Source of the DNA: Acaryochloris sp. CCMEE 5410
GTDB lineage: Bacteria > Cyanobacteriota > Cyanobacteriia > Thermosynechococcales > Thermosynechococcaceae
Assembly (NCBI RefSeq): GCF_000238775.2
Contig: NZ_AFEJ02000001.1
Span: forward strand, 2,728,001 to 2,792,000
Reading direction: 5' to 3'
Length of the DNA stretch: 64,000 nt
A program made the translations under genes and the position numbers. Positions 18,957 through 26,991 of this stretch are shown in pieces; the first letter of the stretch is position 1, and each line of letters begins with the position of its first letter. Below the pieces are notes generated by a model. The model had not been told where the DNA came from. It ran no database searches and saw nothing but the letters and a program-made list of their open reading frames with translations.

Positions 18957-19619
18957 TTATCCCTCATCAGGTTTATTTGACTGAAGCCAGATCCGAAAAT
19001 TTCTCATGGCTTGGGCCTCACCCAGCGTTCGACAGTCTTCAAAGAAGCGATAGATCACTGGCTTCTCCAACCAAGGAAAGGTCGGACTGACATCCACTTC
19101 GTGGTACTGGCTGTCTTGGAGGTGGAGAATGCGCAAAACTTTGCCATCAAAACGCCAAAATTCTGGTATCCCCAACGCTGCATATAAAGCATTTTTGTTG
19201 ACATCTGAGTGCGTGATATCAATCTCCACCACTAGATCGGGAGGTGGATCTTTTTCGAGGTCAACGGTCTTGCCTCTCACCAAGGGTTCATTTTGGATAT
19301 AGAAGCATTTATCCGGCTCAGCCCCTTTCTGAAGCTTTTTGCGCCGTAAAGTGGTCGAATCCATTGACTTAATAGTTAAATCACAATCCACCGCTAGATT
19401 AAAGATCAATATCCCAATCACCGCACTGGGATTTTCGTGATCCTCTAGGGGCACCATCAGCTCTAAGACTCCTTTGTCATAGTGGAACCGTACAGCTCGA
19501 TGTTCGCCAAAGGCATCCAGTAGTTTTTCATAGGTGTCCCAAGCCACATGGGTCAGGGTGAGGCGCTGCTCAGCTAATTTTGTCTCAGGTTTGACGGTAA
19601 CAGGTAGCTGAGTTTGCAT
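18957..19619 (-). CDS. Uma2-family (DUF820) putative nuclease
   Basis: 220 residues with the Uma2 core: RFHYDKGVLELMVPLEDHE near 45, then PPPDLVVEIDITHSDVNKNALYA near 128 and GIPEFWRFD. The Asp and Glu of PDLVVEID match the PD-(D/E)xK nuclease motif. Uma2 proteins are extremely numerous in cyanobacteria, and their biological role is unsettled. It converges on the vWA-partner gene with only a 9-bp gap. Confidence 0.85.
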   Translation of the reverse strand: MQTQLPVTVKPETKLAEQRLTLTHVAWDTYEKLLDAFGEHRAVRFHYDKGVLELMVPLEDHENPSAVIGILIFNLAVDCDLTIKSMDSTTLRRKKLQKGAEPDKCFYIQNEPLVRGKTVDLEKDPPPDLVVEIDITHSDVNKNALYAALGIPEFWRFDGKVLRILHLQDSQYHEVDVSPTFPWLEKPVIYRFFEDCRTLGEAQAMRNFRIWLQSNKPDEG

Positions 19620-19811
19620 GGTCTTTAGACCTCGGGGTGTTTAGTCTTTTTAGCAAACAGAAGACAAATCAGACATAGCTTAATTCGCTTTTCTAGCGTT
19701 ATCTGGAGATCTGACTATTCTAGAATCTCTAGATCACCAAACGAATGGGTAAGGCTCCTACCCCATATTAACCCGACCCAATCGTGATATGGCTCCAGAG
19801 AAAAACAGGCT

Positions 19812-20077
19812 GTGGAAGCTATCGAAATTAAGCTTTATTTGCATCCCGAAAGTATGACAATTCCAGGAGTTGGATTAGTGTATATAGATCCTCCTACAAC
19901 TGCAAGTTCAGGTTTCGAAGGTGTCGTAACCTACGAAAAAGCGAAGAAGAAGAGTAATGGAGATCTTTTCAATCCACATCTAATATATTTGGTGATTCTT
20001 ACTGCAAGTTTCTAGCTGCGAAACAATTTGTGCAGCAAACTGATAATGTGATTTTTCTCACTAGAGGATTAATATAG
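19812..20077 (+). pseudogene. small frameshifted gene remnant
   Basis: The first frame (GTG 19812) encodes a plausible 62-residue stretch ending FNPHLIYL and then runs into TAG at 20015. Shifting by one base at about 20000 continues sensibly as GDSYCKFLAAKQFVQQTD and on to TAG 20077. Together they read as one about 88-residue protein with a single indel. No family is recognised. The DNA is AT-richer than the HIP1-rich neighbours. Confidence 0.4.
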
Positions 20078-20110
20078 GTTCAAGCCACCGTGGAACAAAT
20101 AGGTGAGTAG

Positions 20111-20815
20111 ATGGATGATATTTCGCGTTTCAAAATTAAATTTTATTCTTGGCTAAAGAACAACGTGAGACAAGAAGTAGAATCAGACTTTCGAACTCTG
20201 AGACAGATAAAAGGGGAACTAGCAATAAGGTCTTGTTACTACTTCGATTCATTAGATTTACAAGACAGGCTTAACTGCTTGCTTTCACTTTCGAATAAAT
20301 TTCTGATTGATAATGGAGATATTATTGATAGGCAACCAAGCGAAAAAGATAGGGAAAGATGGAATGACTTTGAACAGTTCATTTTTGTTAAATATGGAAG
20401 CCTAAGACTAATTGATAGTCTGTATACAGAAGAAGCCATTCAAGAGCGAAAGAAAATTGACTTACATGAGCTTCGTAATCAAATACATGTAAGTTGCGAA
20501 TCTTCGCTTGGAGTTAGGAAGCATAACAGCAAAAAAATAATTGAATATGAATTCTATGTTGAGAACTTTTTGGTCACAACACATATTGATCTAGGGGGCT
20601 GGCATCAACTTAGGTATTTACATACTATTCATTATTGCGGCATTGATAAAACAACAAGAAATCTAGTTTTAATGACAGATTTTATGAGATGGCTTGGAAT
20701 TGGTTCTACTAGCTGGGAATTTATCAGTAATCAAGAAGATATTTCAAATGCAGCCACCATCTTGGGAAAATTATCAAAAGACTTTAGAGAGGGAATTGAA
20801 CTGGCAATTAAATAA
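20111..20815 (+). CDS. hypothetical protein
   Basis: A 234-residue soluble protein with a charged, largely helical composition; no motif, signal peptide or membrane helix. Start ATG 20111 follows AGGTGAGTAG. AT-rich codon use and lack of HIP1 sites set it apart from flanking genes and suggest acquisition. It follows the small frameshifted remnant on the same strand and may have belonged to the same accessory module. Confidence 0.6.
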   Translation: MDDISRFKIKFYSWLKNNVRQEVESDFRTLRQIKGELAIRSCYYFDSLDLQDRLNCLLSLSNKFLIDNGDIIDRQPSEKDRERWNDFEQFIFVKYGSLRLIDSLYTEEAIQERKKIDLHELRNQIHVSCESSLGVRKHNSKKIIEYEFYVENFLVTTHIDLGGWHQLRYLHTIHYCGIDKTTRNLVLMTDFMRWLGIGSTSWEFISNQEDISNAATILGKLSKDFREGIELAIK

Positions 20816-20902
20816 GCATGAGGGATGTAGTGATGCCCCAAAACCTGGCGAAAAGCTGAGCGAAGACCTTATTGAATTGGTTGGCATCACTGATAGCGCT
20901 AT

Positions 20903-22183
20903 TTAAGATCCAATCGCCATTTCATTGAAGCGCAGTTGCGATCGCACATTTACCCGATGATTAGCCTGCACATAGTCTGCAAGATACCGAACATCCCGAG
21001 CAATCCCCGAAAAGCGTCCCGACCCCCAGGTATAGAGCCAAGGCAAGCCCACAAAATAGAGTCCTTTCACCCCAGTAACGCCCCGATCATGGCCAGGATA
21101 GCCCTTGCCATCAAACACAGGAATTTCCACCCAGGAATAGTCCATGTCATAGCCAATAGACCAAATCACAGTAGTGATATGGGCAGCCTCTAAGTTCAGA
21201 GAAGTGGGTTCAGTGGCAGGCTCCCACACTGGACAATAGGGGGCCTCCACGGGGGCATCAATGTGATGCTGGTCAATATAGGCATCAATCGTTCCCTTGA
21301 TACTTTCAGCTACCGCATCGGCCTGATCCAAGTTCTCTCGCAAATTCGGTTGAAAGGCTAACTGAGCATCACGAATATCCGTTAGTCTGCCGTAGAGCTG
21401 CATCCCTTCCAGGGCAAAATGGCGTAAATCAATTTCCCGACCCCCACCACGGCCCGTTACATAGTGGTTGGTTTTAGTTCTCACCTGTTCTTTTTGAGGA
21501 TGATCTTCAATGGTCAGATCGTAATAACCCAGTTGATCCAGCCAATCCACTACATCTTTACCTCGGTATTGTCGGGGCGATCGCGGCGCACTACCGACAC
21601 ATAAATGCACCTGCTTCCCTGCTAGATGGAGGTCTTCGGCAATCTGACATCCCGATTGTCCGGTGCCCACTACGAGCACGGCTCCATCGGCTAAACTCTC
21701 AGGATTTTTATACTCAGAAGAATGGAGTTGACGAATCTCTGCAGGTAAACGCTGAGCCATACCGGGAATACGAGGTCGATGATACCCTCCAGTGGCCACC
21801 ACAATTTGATCAGCCGTAAATTCGCCGATGGATGTGGACACCTCAAACACATCGCTAATCGGATTTTTGCGCAATCGCAACACGCTAACCCCTTCCTTCA
21901 CCGGAGGATTAAAGGAACGAGCGTAGGCTTCGATATAGTCGACGATTTGCTCTCTCTGCATAAACCCGTTCGGGTCATCCCCCGGATAGGGAAATCCCGG
22001 TAGCTGACATTGCCAGTTAGGAGTGACCAGGCAGAATGAGTCCCAACGCTTATTCCGCCAGGAATAGGCAATCTGCTGCTGCTCAAAGATAATGTGATCA
22101 ATCTGCCGTTCGCCCAAACAGTAACTGACTGATAAACCAGCCTGCCCTCCACCGACGATGATGACGGAATAGTGACTCCCCAT
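20903..22183 (-). CDS. MSMEG_0569-family flavin-dependent monooxygenase
   Basis: The start ATG 22183 is five bases after GGAGG; a TTG at 22195 overlaps that site and is rejected. The 426-residue protein has an N-terminal FAD motif VIIVGGGQAGLSVSY, a second dinucleotide fold VLVVGTGQSGCQIAEDL near residue 170, and the terminal FAD-contact region GLYFVGLPWLYTWGSGRF. This is the flavin monooxygenase/thioredoxin-reductase-like fold. The family is a regular member of the Nit1 nitrilase gene cluster, whose other members lie at 33-50 kb here. An NtcA-like promoter precedes it. Confidence 0.85.
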   Translation of the reverse strand: MGSHYSVIIVGGGQAGLSVSYCLGERQIDHIIFEQQQIAYSWRNKRWDSFCLVTPNWQCQLPGFPYPGDDPNGFMQREQIVDYIEAYARSFNPPVKEGVSVLRLRKNPISDVFEVSTSIGEFTADQIVVATGGYHRPRIPGMAQRLPAEIRQLHSSEYKNPESLADGAVLVVGTGQSGCQIAEDLHLAGKQVHLCVGSAPRSPRQYRGKDVVDWLDQLGYYDLTIEDHPQKEQVRTKTNHYVTGRGGGREIDLRHFALEGMQLYGRLTDIRDAQLAFQPNLRENLDQADAVAESIKGTIDAYIDQHHIDAPVEAPYCPVWEPATEPTSLNLEAAHITTVIWSIGYDMDYSWVEIPVFDGKGYPGHDRGVTGVKGLYFVGLPWLYTWGSGRFSGIARDVRYLADYVQANHRVNVRSQLRFNEMAIGS

Positions 22184-22210
22184 ATTTGCCTCCAATCTGC
22201 GCTTGTTTGC

Positions 22211-22252
22211 ACCATAAAAGGCATACAGGCGTGATCCTGTTACAGAGGATAC
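22211..22252 (-). promoter_or_regulatory. NtcA-type promoter of the MSMEG_0569-family gene
   Basis: On the minus strand GTATCCTCTGTAAC (22252-22239) matches the NtcA consensus GTA-N8-TAC with one mismatch. Exactly 22 bases later TATGGT (22216-22211) fits the -10 form TAN3T. This spacing is that of class II NtcA-activated promoters. The start codon lies 28 bases beyond the -10. Confidence 0.65.
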
Positions 22253-22926
22253 GAAATCACAATGTTTAGCACTATTGATAGGCTCGCTAAATGATAAGGG
22301 TATAGTCGGCCAAGTGGACTAAAATCACCTAGTACTTCCAATAAATTAGCAACATGACCTTGTGCTGGAAGGCTCTCAGAGCAGTAAACTCCGAAAACCT
22401 TAATTTATCTATAGATAGGGAGCAATCTCTTTTGCTACGATGCCATGAGCTAGATATTGACGAATATCATGGGCATCTTCATTTCCATTATCTATTTGAT
22501 CAATATTTATGACTTGATCGCAACCGAAGGTTTGACCATTTAGTTTTGATTCAAGTGCTACAAAATCTTCAGGATCTGATGCATTAATCCATTTTTTTAC
22601 ATTTGTAGGGCAGATGAGCGGAGGGCCAAGCCTGCGTTTAACAATCTCTACACCAAGAGGCGAACCTGCAGTGACTAAAACTTTAACGTTGACTTTGTGT
22701 CTGAGACGTAGCATTAAAGCGTAGGCCACGATGGTACCAAGTGAATGGCTAATGATGATAACTTCCTCATCATTAGATAATCCGTCCAATATTTGAGCCT
22801 TAACTAGATTATCAATTTTTTCTTTTAGTCCAGGTTTATGAAGATATGCAGCAGCTTGCCGCAAAAAAATCTTTGCCACTGCTTTTCCTTTTGTAGGAAG
22901 TATGTCTTCAAGAACACGTGCAATTG

Positions 22927-23994
22927 GGCACTGGTCTACTAACAGGGCACATACCTAAACCCTTTATTGGTGAGGAGTTCTAGTGTGCTCAACGGACGAG
23001 AACAAAATCCCATCTCCATTGCTGGTGTGGTCTGCTTACTGAGCCCCCAATGGGGTCTAACCCAGTTATGAATCAGGCGTTGTACATCTAGCACTCGCTG
23101 TAACCCCGACCGCTTCTTAGCGTAGAGATTCTGCCGTCTTCGATAAGCACTACATCGTCTCCTCAAGGCAGCATTGTGAGCCTCATTATGATTGGCATGG
23201 ACCTCAGACCCTAGACTGATAGCGGTAAAGGGATGCTCTGCTTTCACCCACTCTACTCGCCGATTCCCCTGAGACCCTTTAACTTTCATCGCGACTTCTA
23301 ACCCCTCTCGCCAAACCTTGCGATGCCCATAGTCAGGATGACACTCCTCACCATTGAGATAGACATTGGCGAGCTTCCAAAGTTCTTGTCCATAACGCCT
23401 CTCACCATCGGTAAACCATCGAATCCCATCACAGGCTTTGACCCACTCCCAAGCTGAGTAAACGCCATTTGCAAAAAGTTGTGCATCCTTGAGGCCAGCT
23501 TGTGCTGTCAACCAATAGCGGCTTTCGCGTTCAAGGAAATGGATGGTCCAGCCCTGGGATTGGCTGGGGGGAAGATTTTTGCCTACACGCGTGTAAACTT
23601 CATCCCCTTCTACCGTCACATCAGAGGCTGCTGGTGCGGGAGGTGACCAGTTCTGTGCTTGGTCTGCTAGGCGTTTTTCCCAACGCATAATGGTGGTATG
23701 AGATTTACCGAAAGTTCGACCTGCAGCACGAATACCCATCCCTTCGGTGCGAGCTTTGATGGCATAGCTCACTACTGAACTAGCGGTGCGTAAGCGAGCC
23801 ATTGGGGTACCCGTGCGTTCGTTGAAACGCCGATTGCAATCCTTACACTGATATCGCTGGACTAATGTCCCATCTTGCAGGCTATCAAAGCCGCGCTTTA
23901 GGATCTTCTCGCTTAGACAATATGGGCATTCCATTGATCTACATTAGGTTGCGTCGGAAGCATTATAGCTAGATCCTGCTAACAGACCAGTGCC
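22927..23994 (-). mobile_element. IS1-type insertion sequence, 1068 bp, complete
   Basis: Terminal inverted repeats start GGCACTGGTCT at both ends (left GGCACTGGTCTACTAACAGG, right complement GGCACTGGTCTGTTAGCAGG, 17 of 20 identical). An 8-bp target duplication, TGCAATTG, flanks the element at 22919-22926 and 23995-24002. One intact transposase gene fills it. Perfect target copies indicate recent insertion. Confidence 0.92.
22939..23934 (-). CDS. IS1-type transposase (single ORF)
   Basis: 331 residues. The N-terminus is an InsA-like zinc finger (CPYCLSEKILKRGF, then QCKDCNRRFNERTG), followed by an HTH (GIRAAGRTFGKSHTTIMRWE). The catalytic part contains VEGDEVYTRVG, RWFTDGERRYG and the C-terminal region HANHNEAHNAALRRRCSAY, consistent with the DDE nuclease of the IS1 family. 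Unlike classical IS1, no frameshift is needed because both parts are in one frame. Confidence 0.88.
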   Translation of the reverse strand: MECPYCLSEKILKRGFDSLQDGTLVQRYQCKDCNRRFNERTGTPMARLRTASSVVSYAIKARTEGMGIRAAGRTFGKSHTTIMRWEKRLADQAQNWSPPAPAASDVTVEGDEVYTRVGKNLPPSQSQGWTIHFLERESRYWLTAQAGLKDAQLFANGVYSAWEWVKACDGIRWFTDGERRYGQELWKLANVYLNGEECHPDYGHRKVWREGLEVAMKVKGSQGNRRVEWVKAEHPFTAISLGSEVHANHNEAHNAALRRRCSAYRRRQNLYAKKRSGLQRVLDVQRLIHNWVRPHWGLSKQTTPAMEMGFCSRPLSTLELLTNKGFRYVPC

Positions 23995-24438
23995 TGCAAT
24001 TGCCTTCAGCCATTTTTTGTGAATTCCGTTGGCCTGTCGCACATGTCCTGCACGGTCATTCTCATCAAGGACTTTAGAGACTTGCTCATCACTGATATTA
24101 TATTTATGTTGGAACTCGCGGTATAATTCTGCAACTTTGTCATCCGCATAATCTTCGTCGGGAGATTCTGCACTCATTGGGCTTGAAGCAGGCTTATTGT
24201 TACTCCAAGATTCTGTTTCCTGAAAAAGCACATCACCATAGAATGCTGCAATGAATTTTGTATCATCTGGTATGGTAAGACCTGAGTCAGCAGCACCTCG
24301 TTTAAGAGCTTTACTCCACTCATCTTTGATGTTCTCTGCTGAATTATCCTGATTGTTGATACCATGAATTAGAAGAACTTTTGTCATTGGATATACTCCT
24401 AAAATATTGCTAGGTCAATTGACTCTTATTCGTATCGG

Positions 24439-24539
24439 CTGTCAATCTCGATGATTTTTATAGTCAAAAGCTTCAATAGACATCAACCATTTGACTGTCA
24501 ATCTCGATGATTTTATAGTCAAAAGCTTCAATAAACATC
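24439..24539 (-). repeat. tandem duplication at the 3' end of the caspase-like gene
   Basis: About 45 bp are present twice, at 24439-24484 and 24495-24539, with a 56-bp period. The copy outside the gene has one extra T and differs at one other base. Before duplication the gene would probably have ended EIDSRYE; now it reads into the second copy and ends EIDSQMVDVY. Confidence 0.75.
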
Positions 24540-26290
24540 TCAAATCCTTTAGATGTGAGACTCGTTGCTGATCTTCCGCTCATCTTTTCGCTAATGAGCC
24601 GGATCGAATCTGGGATGTCAAGATAGCGTTCTGTCTGCATAAAACTCCAGCCCTGGCGAAAGATTGGGGCGATTCCCCAGAGAGGGACGTTTTTCAGTTC
24701 CGGAACTTCAGTAGTTGCGTAATGGGGGCGATAGTTTGTATTACCATTTTCCTGGGAACGTTGAACTGCTGGTAGATCTGCATATGCGACAACTTTGCCA
24801 TTCTCTTTTCGCCATTTAATTTTGTCTGCACACAATAGTGCAAGGTCGAATGGCAAGACAGAACCCCGAGCCATAAAATATGCTGTCCGGGCAATATTAT
24901 CGTAGTCGTTTGAAAATTCGTAGAGATATCCCGCTGTTACTGATTGGTGTGGGAACTCTTCTTTCCCTCGCCTAATACTATCTGCATATACTTTAGCTTC
25001 TGCGGCACGTAACGTAGCACTACTAACAAGATTTGAAAAGTCACTCAAAAAGGTTTGCCATGAATCAGTGACAGGTTTATACAGTAAGACATCACCGGGT
25101 AAATCCTGAATTATGAATGATACAACACCAGGGTAATCAGGTGTAAGCATCCACTGCTTACCTTGGCGAATTAGCATAGGTGCACCATCTGAAGAAGTGG
25201 CTTCTATTTGATAAGAGCTGCCAAGCGACCTTATACTAAGGGATGAGCTACTGGGCACTGCAATTAAGGATGGAAGGTAGTCACAGATAGTAGACCTATC
25301 CTCAGACCATCTGTGTGCAATGGGGTTTGATAAGATTCGCAATTGATCCTTCAAAAGGATTTGTCTACGACGTTCATTATCTCTTGTTTGTTGATTGTTA
25401 AGGTCATTGATCTGAGGATCGTGAACTGACATCTCAATCGCTTGTGCCATCTGAGAGTTTTGCAGACCAACTGTTGGGCTCGGGAGAGGTTCACTCAATC
25501 GATTATAGAAGTTATAAGGAGGCCTAATATCTGTGAGGAGATCCGGTTCCATCTCTTCATTGATTGCGGCTGCACGAGCCTTAACTTCTTCCTCAAGATA
25601 GTCTGCCAATGAGTGGTTTGTGACGGCTGGCTGGAACATATGGTATTCAGTTTCGATTGCCTCACGTATTTCGCCAGTCAAAGCATTTAGCAAAACTTCT
25701 GAAAATAGACAATATGCTTGTTGGCCATCAATGCCATTGATTTGAAATGAGTAATCACCAAGTCCTGTAGATAAAAATCTGTCAAGCTGAATGCGGTTTT
25801 TTCTTCCATCTCGAGTCAGAATTGGATCACCATAAAACTCGATAGCATCACGACCTGAATTTCGACAAGCATCCCCAATTATGCATAATTGACCTGTTAA
25901 CTCATCATTATATTTTCCGATATTACATTTCAATAATCCTCGTCTAAAAGCCTCAACATTGATCCCCTCACGTAGATCATTGGCTGCGTTAGTGAGCAGC
26001 CAAAATTGGTCTCCTGCTGAGCGGACAATACCATGACCAGCAAAGTAGACAACAAGTCTGTCCATAATGTTATTGTCTACAAAATTGCTGACTTCTTGAC
26101 GTATGAGTTCAACATTGATTTGTGGAAAAACATCATCACCTAAATACAAAACTTTGTAGTTACAGTCTTCTTTCGGTTGCTCTGCCCATTCACGAAGTCT
26201 TCTTGCACTTTCTAATGTCCCTGGCAAATTATTATATGCACCAACATATTTTGAAACTGCGATTATGATCATCGCCTTGTCATTTAGCAT
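24473..26290 (-). CDS. caspase-like (peptidase C14) protease
   Basis: 605 residues. The N-terminal caspase fold has the catalytic His in VVYFAGHG (His86) and the Cys in IIGDACRNSGRD (Cys142). The opening MIIIAVSKYVGAYNNLPGT is the usual first strand of metacaspase-like proteases. Residues about 275-605 form a separate C-terminal region without recognised motif, perhaps a sensor. Prokaryotic caspase-like proteases are commonly effectors or regulators of cell-death or conflict systems. The downstream alpha/beta hydrolase, 85 bp away, appears to be its operon partner. AT-rich, no HIP1 site. Confidence 0.85.
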   Translation of the reverse strand: MLNDKAMIIIAVSKYVGAYNNLPGTLESARRLREWAEQPKEDCNYKVLYLGDDVFPQINVELIRQEVSNFVDNNIMDRLVVYFAGHGIVRSAGDQFWLLTNAANDLREGINVEAFRRGLLKCNIGKYNDELTGQLCIIGDACRNSGRDAIEFYGDPILTRDGRKNRIQLDRFLSTGLGDYSFQINGIDGQQAYCLFSEVLLNALTGEIREAIETEYHMFQPAVTNHSLADYLEEEVKARAAAINEEMEPDLLTDIRPPYNFYNRLSEPLPSPTVGLQNSQMAQAIEMSVHDPQINDLNNQQTRDNERRRQILLKDQLRILSNPIAHRWSEDRSTICDYLPSLIAVPSSSSLSIRSLGSSYQIEATSSDGAPMLIRQGKQWMLTPDYPGVVSFIIQDLPGDVLLYKPVTDSWQTFLSDFSNLVSSATLRAAEAKVYADSIRRGKEEFPHQSVTAGYLYEFSNDYDNIARTAYFMARGSVLPFDLALLCADKIKWRKENGKVVAYADLPAVQRSQENGNTNYRPHYATTEVPELKNVPLWGIAPIFRQGWSFMQTERYLDIPDSIRLISEKMSGRSATSLTSKGFEMFIEAFDYKIIEIDSQMVDVY

Positions 26291-26560
26291 CTATCCCTCC
26301 CCAATAAAGATAAGCTTCTTCTGAGAATTCAAAATTCCATAAATATTAGCTATCGAATTAGAATGACAAGAATTTTTAGTTTAATTTTATTAGCAGTGAT
26401 TCCTGACATTAGATATCTAAGTAATTTAAATCATCCTCTTTTATGAACCTAAATTTAACCATGCATTTGCAATAATACTTCTTATTTTTTAACAGCACTG
26501 AAATCATATGATTTTATTGTCTTTCCAGTTCAACTTATATACCCCTACAAATTTATCAGG

Positions 26561-26905
26561 GCAAAGATAGGCAAATATGCAAGAGTACTAGATGCTCTTG
26601 CAATAGATAAGAAAGCCACCTGCAAGCAGAAAGAAAAGCAAGCAGCCCGAAAAAAGTGAATTCAAGAATTAGAGGCTCTCGCCCCCAAAGTAGATCAAGC
26701 TTGGCAGAGGGTGGTAGATCTGATTGCCTTAAAACAAGCTAAACCCTACGATGAAGCGACTGCTCTACTGCGCGACCTTTGCGACTTGGCGAAATATCAA
26801 GACCAAGTCCCTGCTTTTATCTCACGTTTCGAGCAAATCAAGTCTGACTATAGCAATCGTCCAGCTCTGATGAAACGCTTTAGAACAATCAAGCCATCAT
26901 CGTAA
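26561..26905 (+). pseudogene. remnant of a SWIM zinc-finger protein (C-terminal end)
   Basis: An open frame without a start is broken by TGA at 26657 and ends at 26905. Its end (YDEATALLRDLCDL, then FISRFEQIKSDYSNR) aligns with the end of the intact SWIM protein on the opposite strand (YEQAIALLLKIKDL, then YIAQLKTTYKRK). The zinc-finger part and everything upstream are missing. It is therefore a decayed paralogue facing the intact gene tail to tail. Confidence 0.6.
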
Positions 26906-26942
26906 GTTTTTGATCCCGTTTGGGTTTGTCACAGTTGGACAT

Positions 26943-26990
26943 TGCGATGGTCTACAAGCGTAGCCTGAGCTACGCTTGTAGACCATCGCA
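26943..26990. terminator. perfect 22-bp stem hairpin between convergent genes
   Basis: The arms TGCGATGGTCTACAAGCG... and its exact complement are separated by only CTGA. It lies one base beyond the stop codon of the SWIM gene. There is no T-run, but position and strength suit a bidirectional transcript end. It may also be a mobile palindromic element. Confidence 0.6.
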
Positions 26991-26991
26991 C

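Larger units (their letters stand above)
22409..24387 (-). pseudogene. alpha/beta hydrolase gene interrupted by an IS1-type element
   Basis: The N-terminal part (24387-23995) opens TKVLLIHGINNQ, a lipase/PGAP1-type start with the oxyanion HG. The C-terminal part (22918-22409) carries the nucleophile elbow IIISHSLGTIVAYALM and a later His. Removing the element and one 8-bp target copy joins KWLKAIA to RVLEDILPT in frame, giving a 300-residue hydrolase. The gene sits downstream of the caspase-like gene on the same strand and was probably co-expressed with it. The family comprises serine esterases/lipases. The insertion should abolish function. Confidence 0.85.

Noticed and set aside
22939-23000. 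IS1 target duplication GTAGACCA/GTAGATCA near the transposase start
   Set aside because: These copies differ and do not restore the hydrolase frame; the TGCAATTG copies outside GGCACTGG ends do both.
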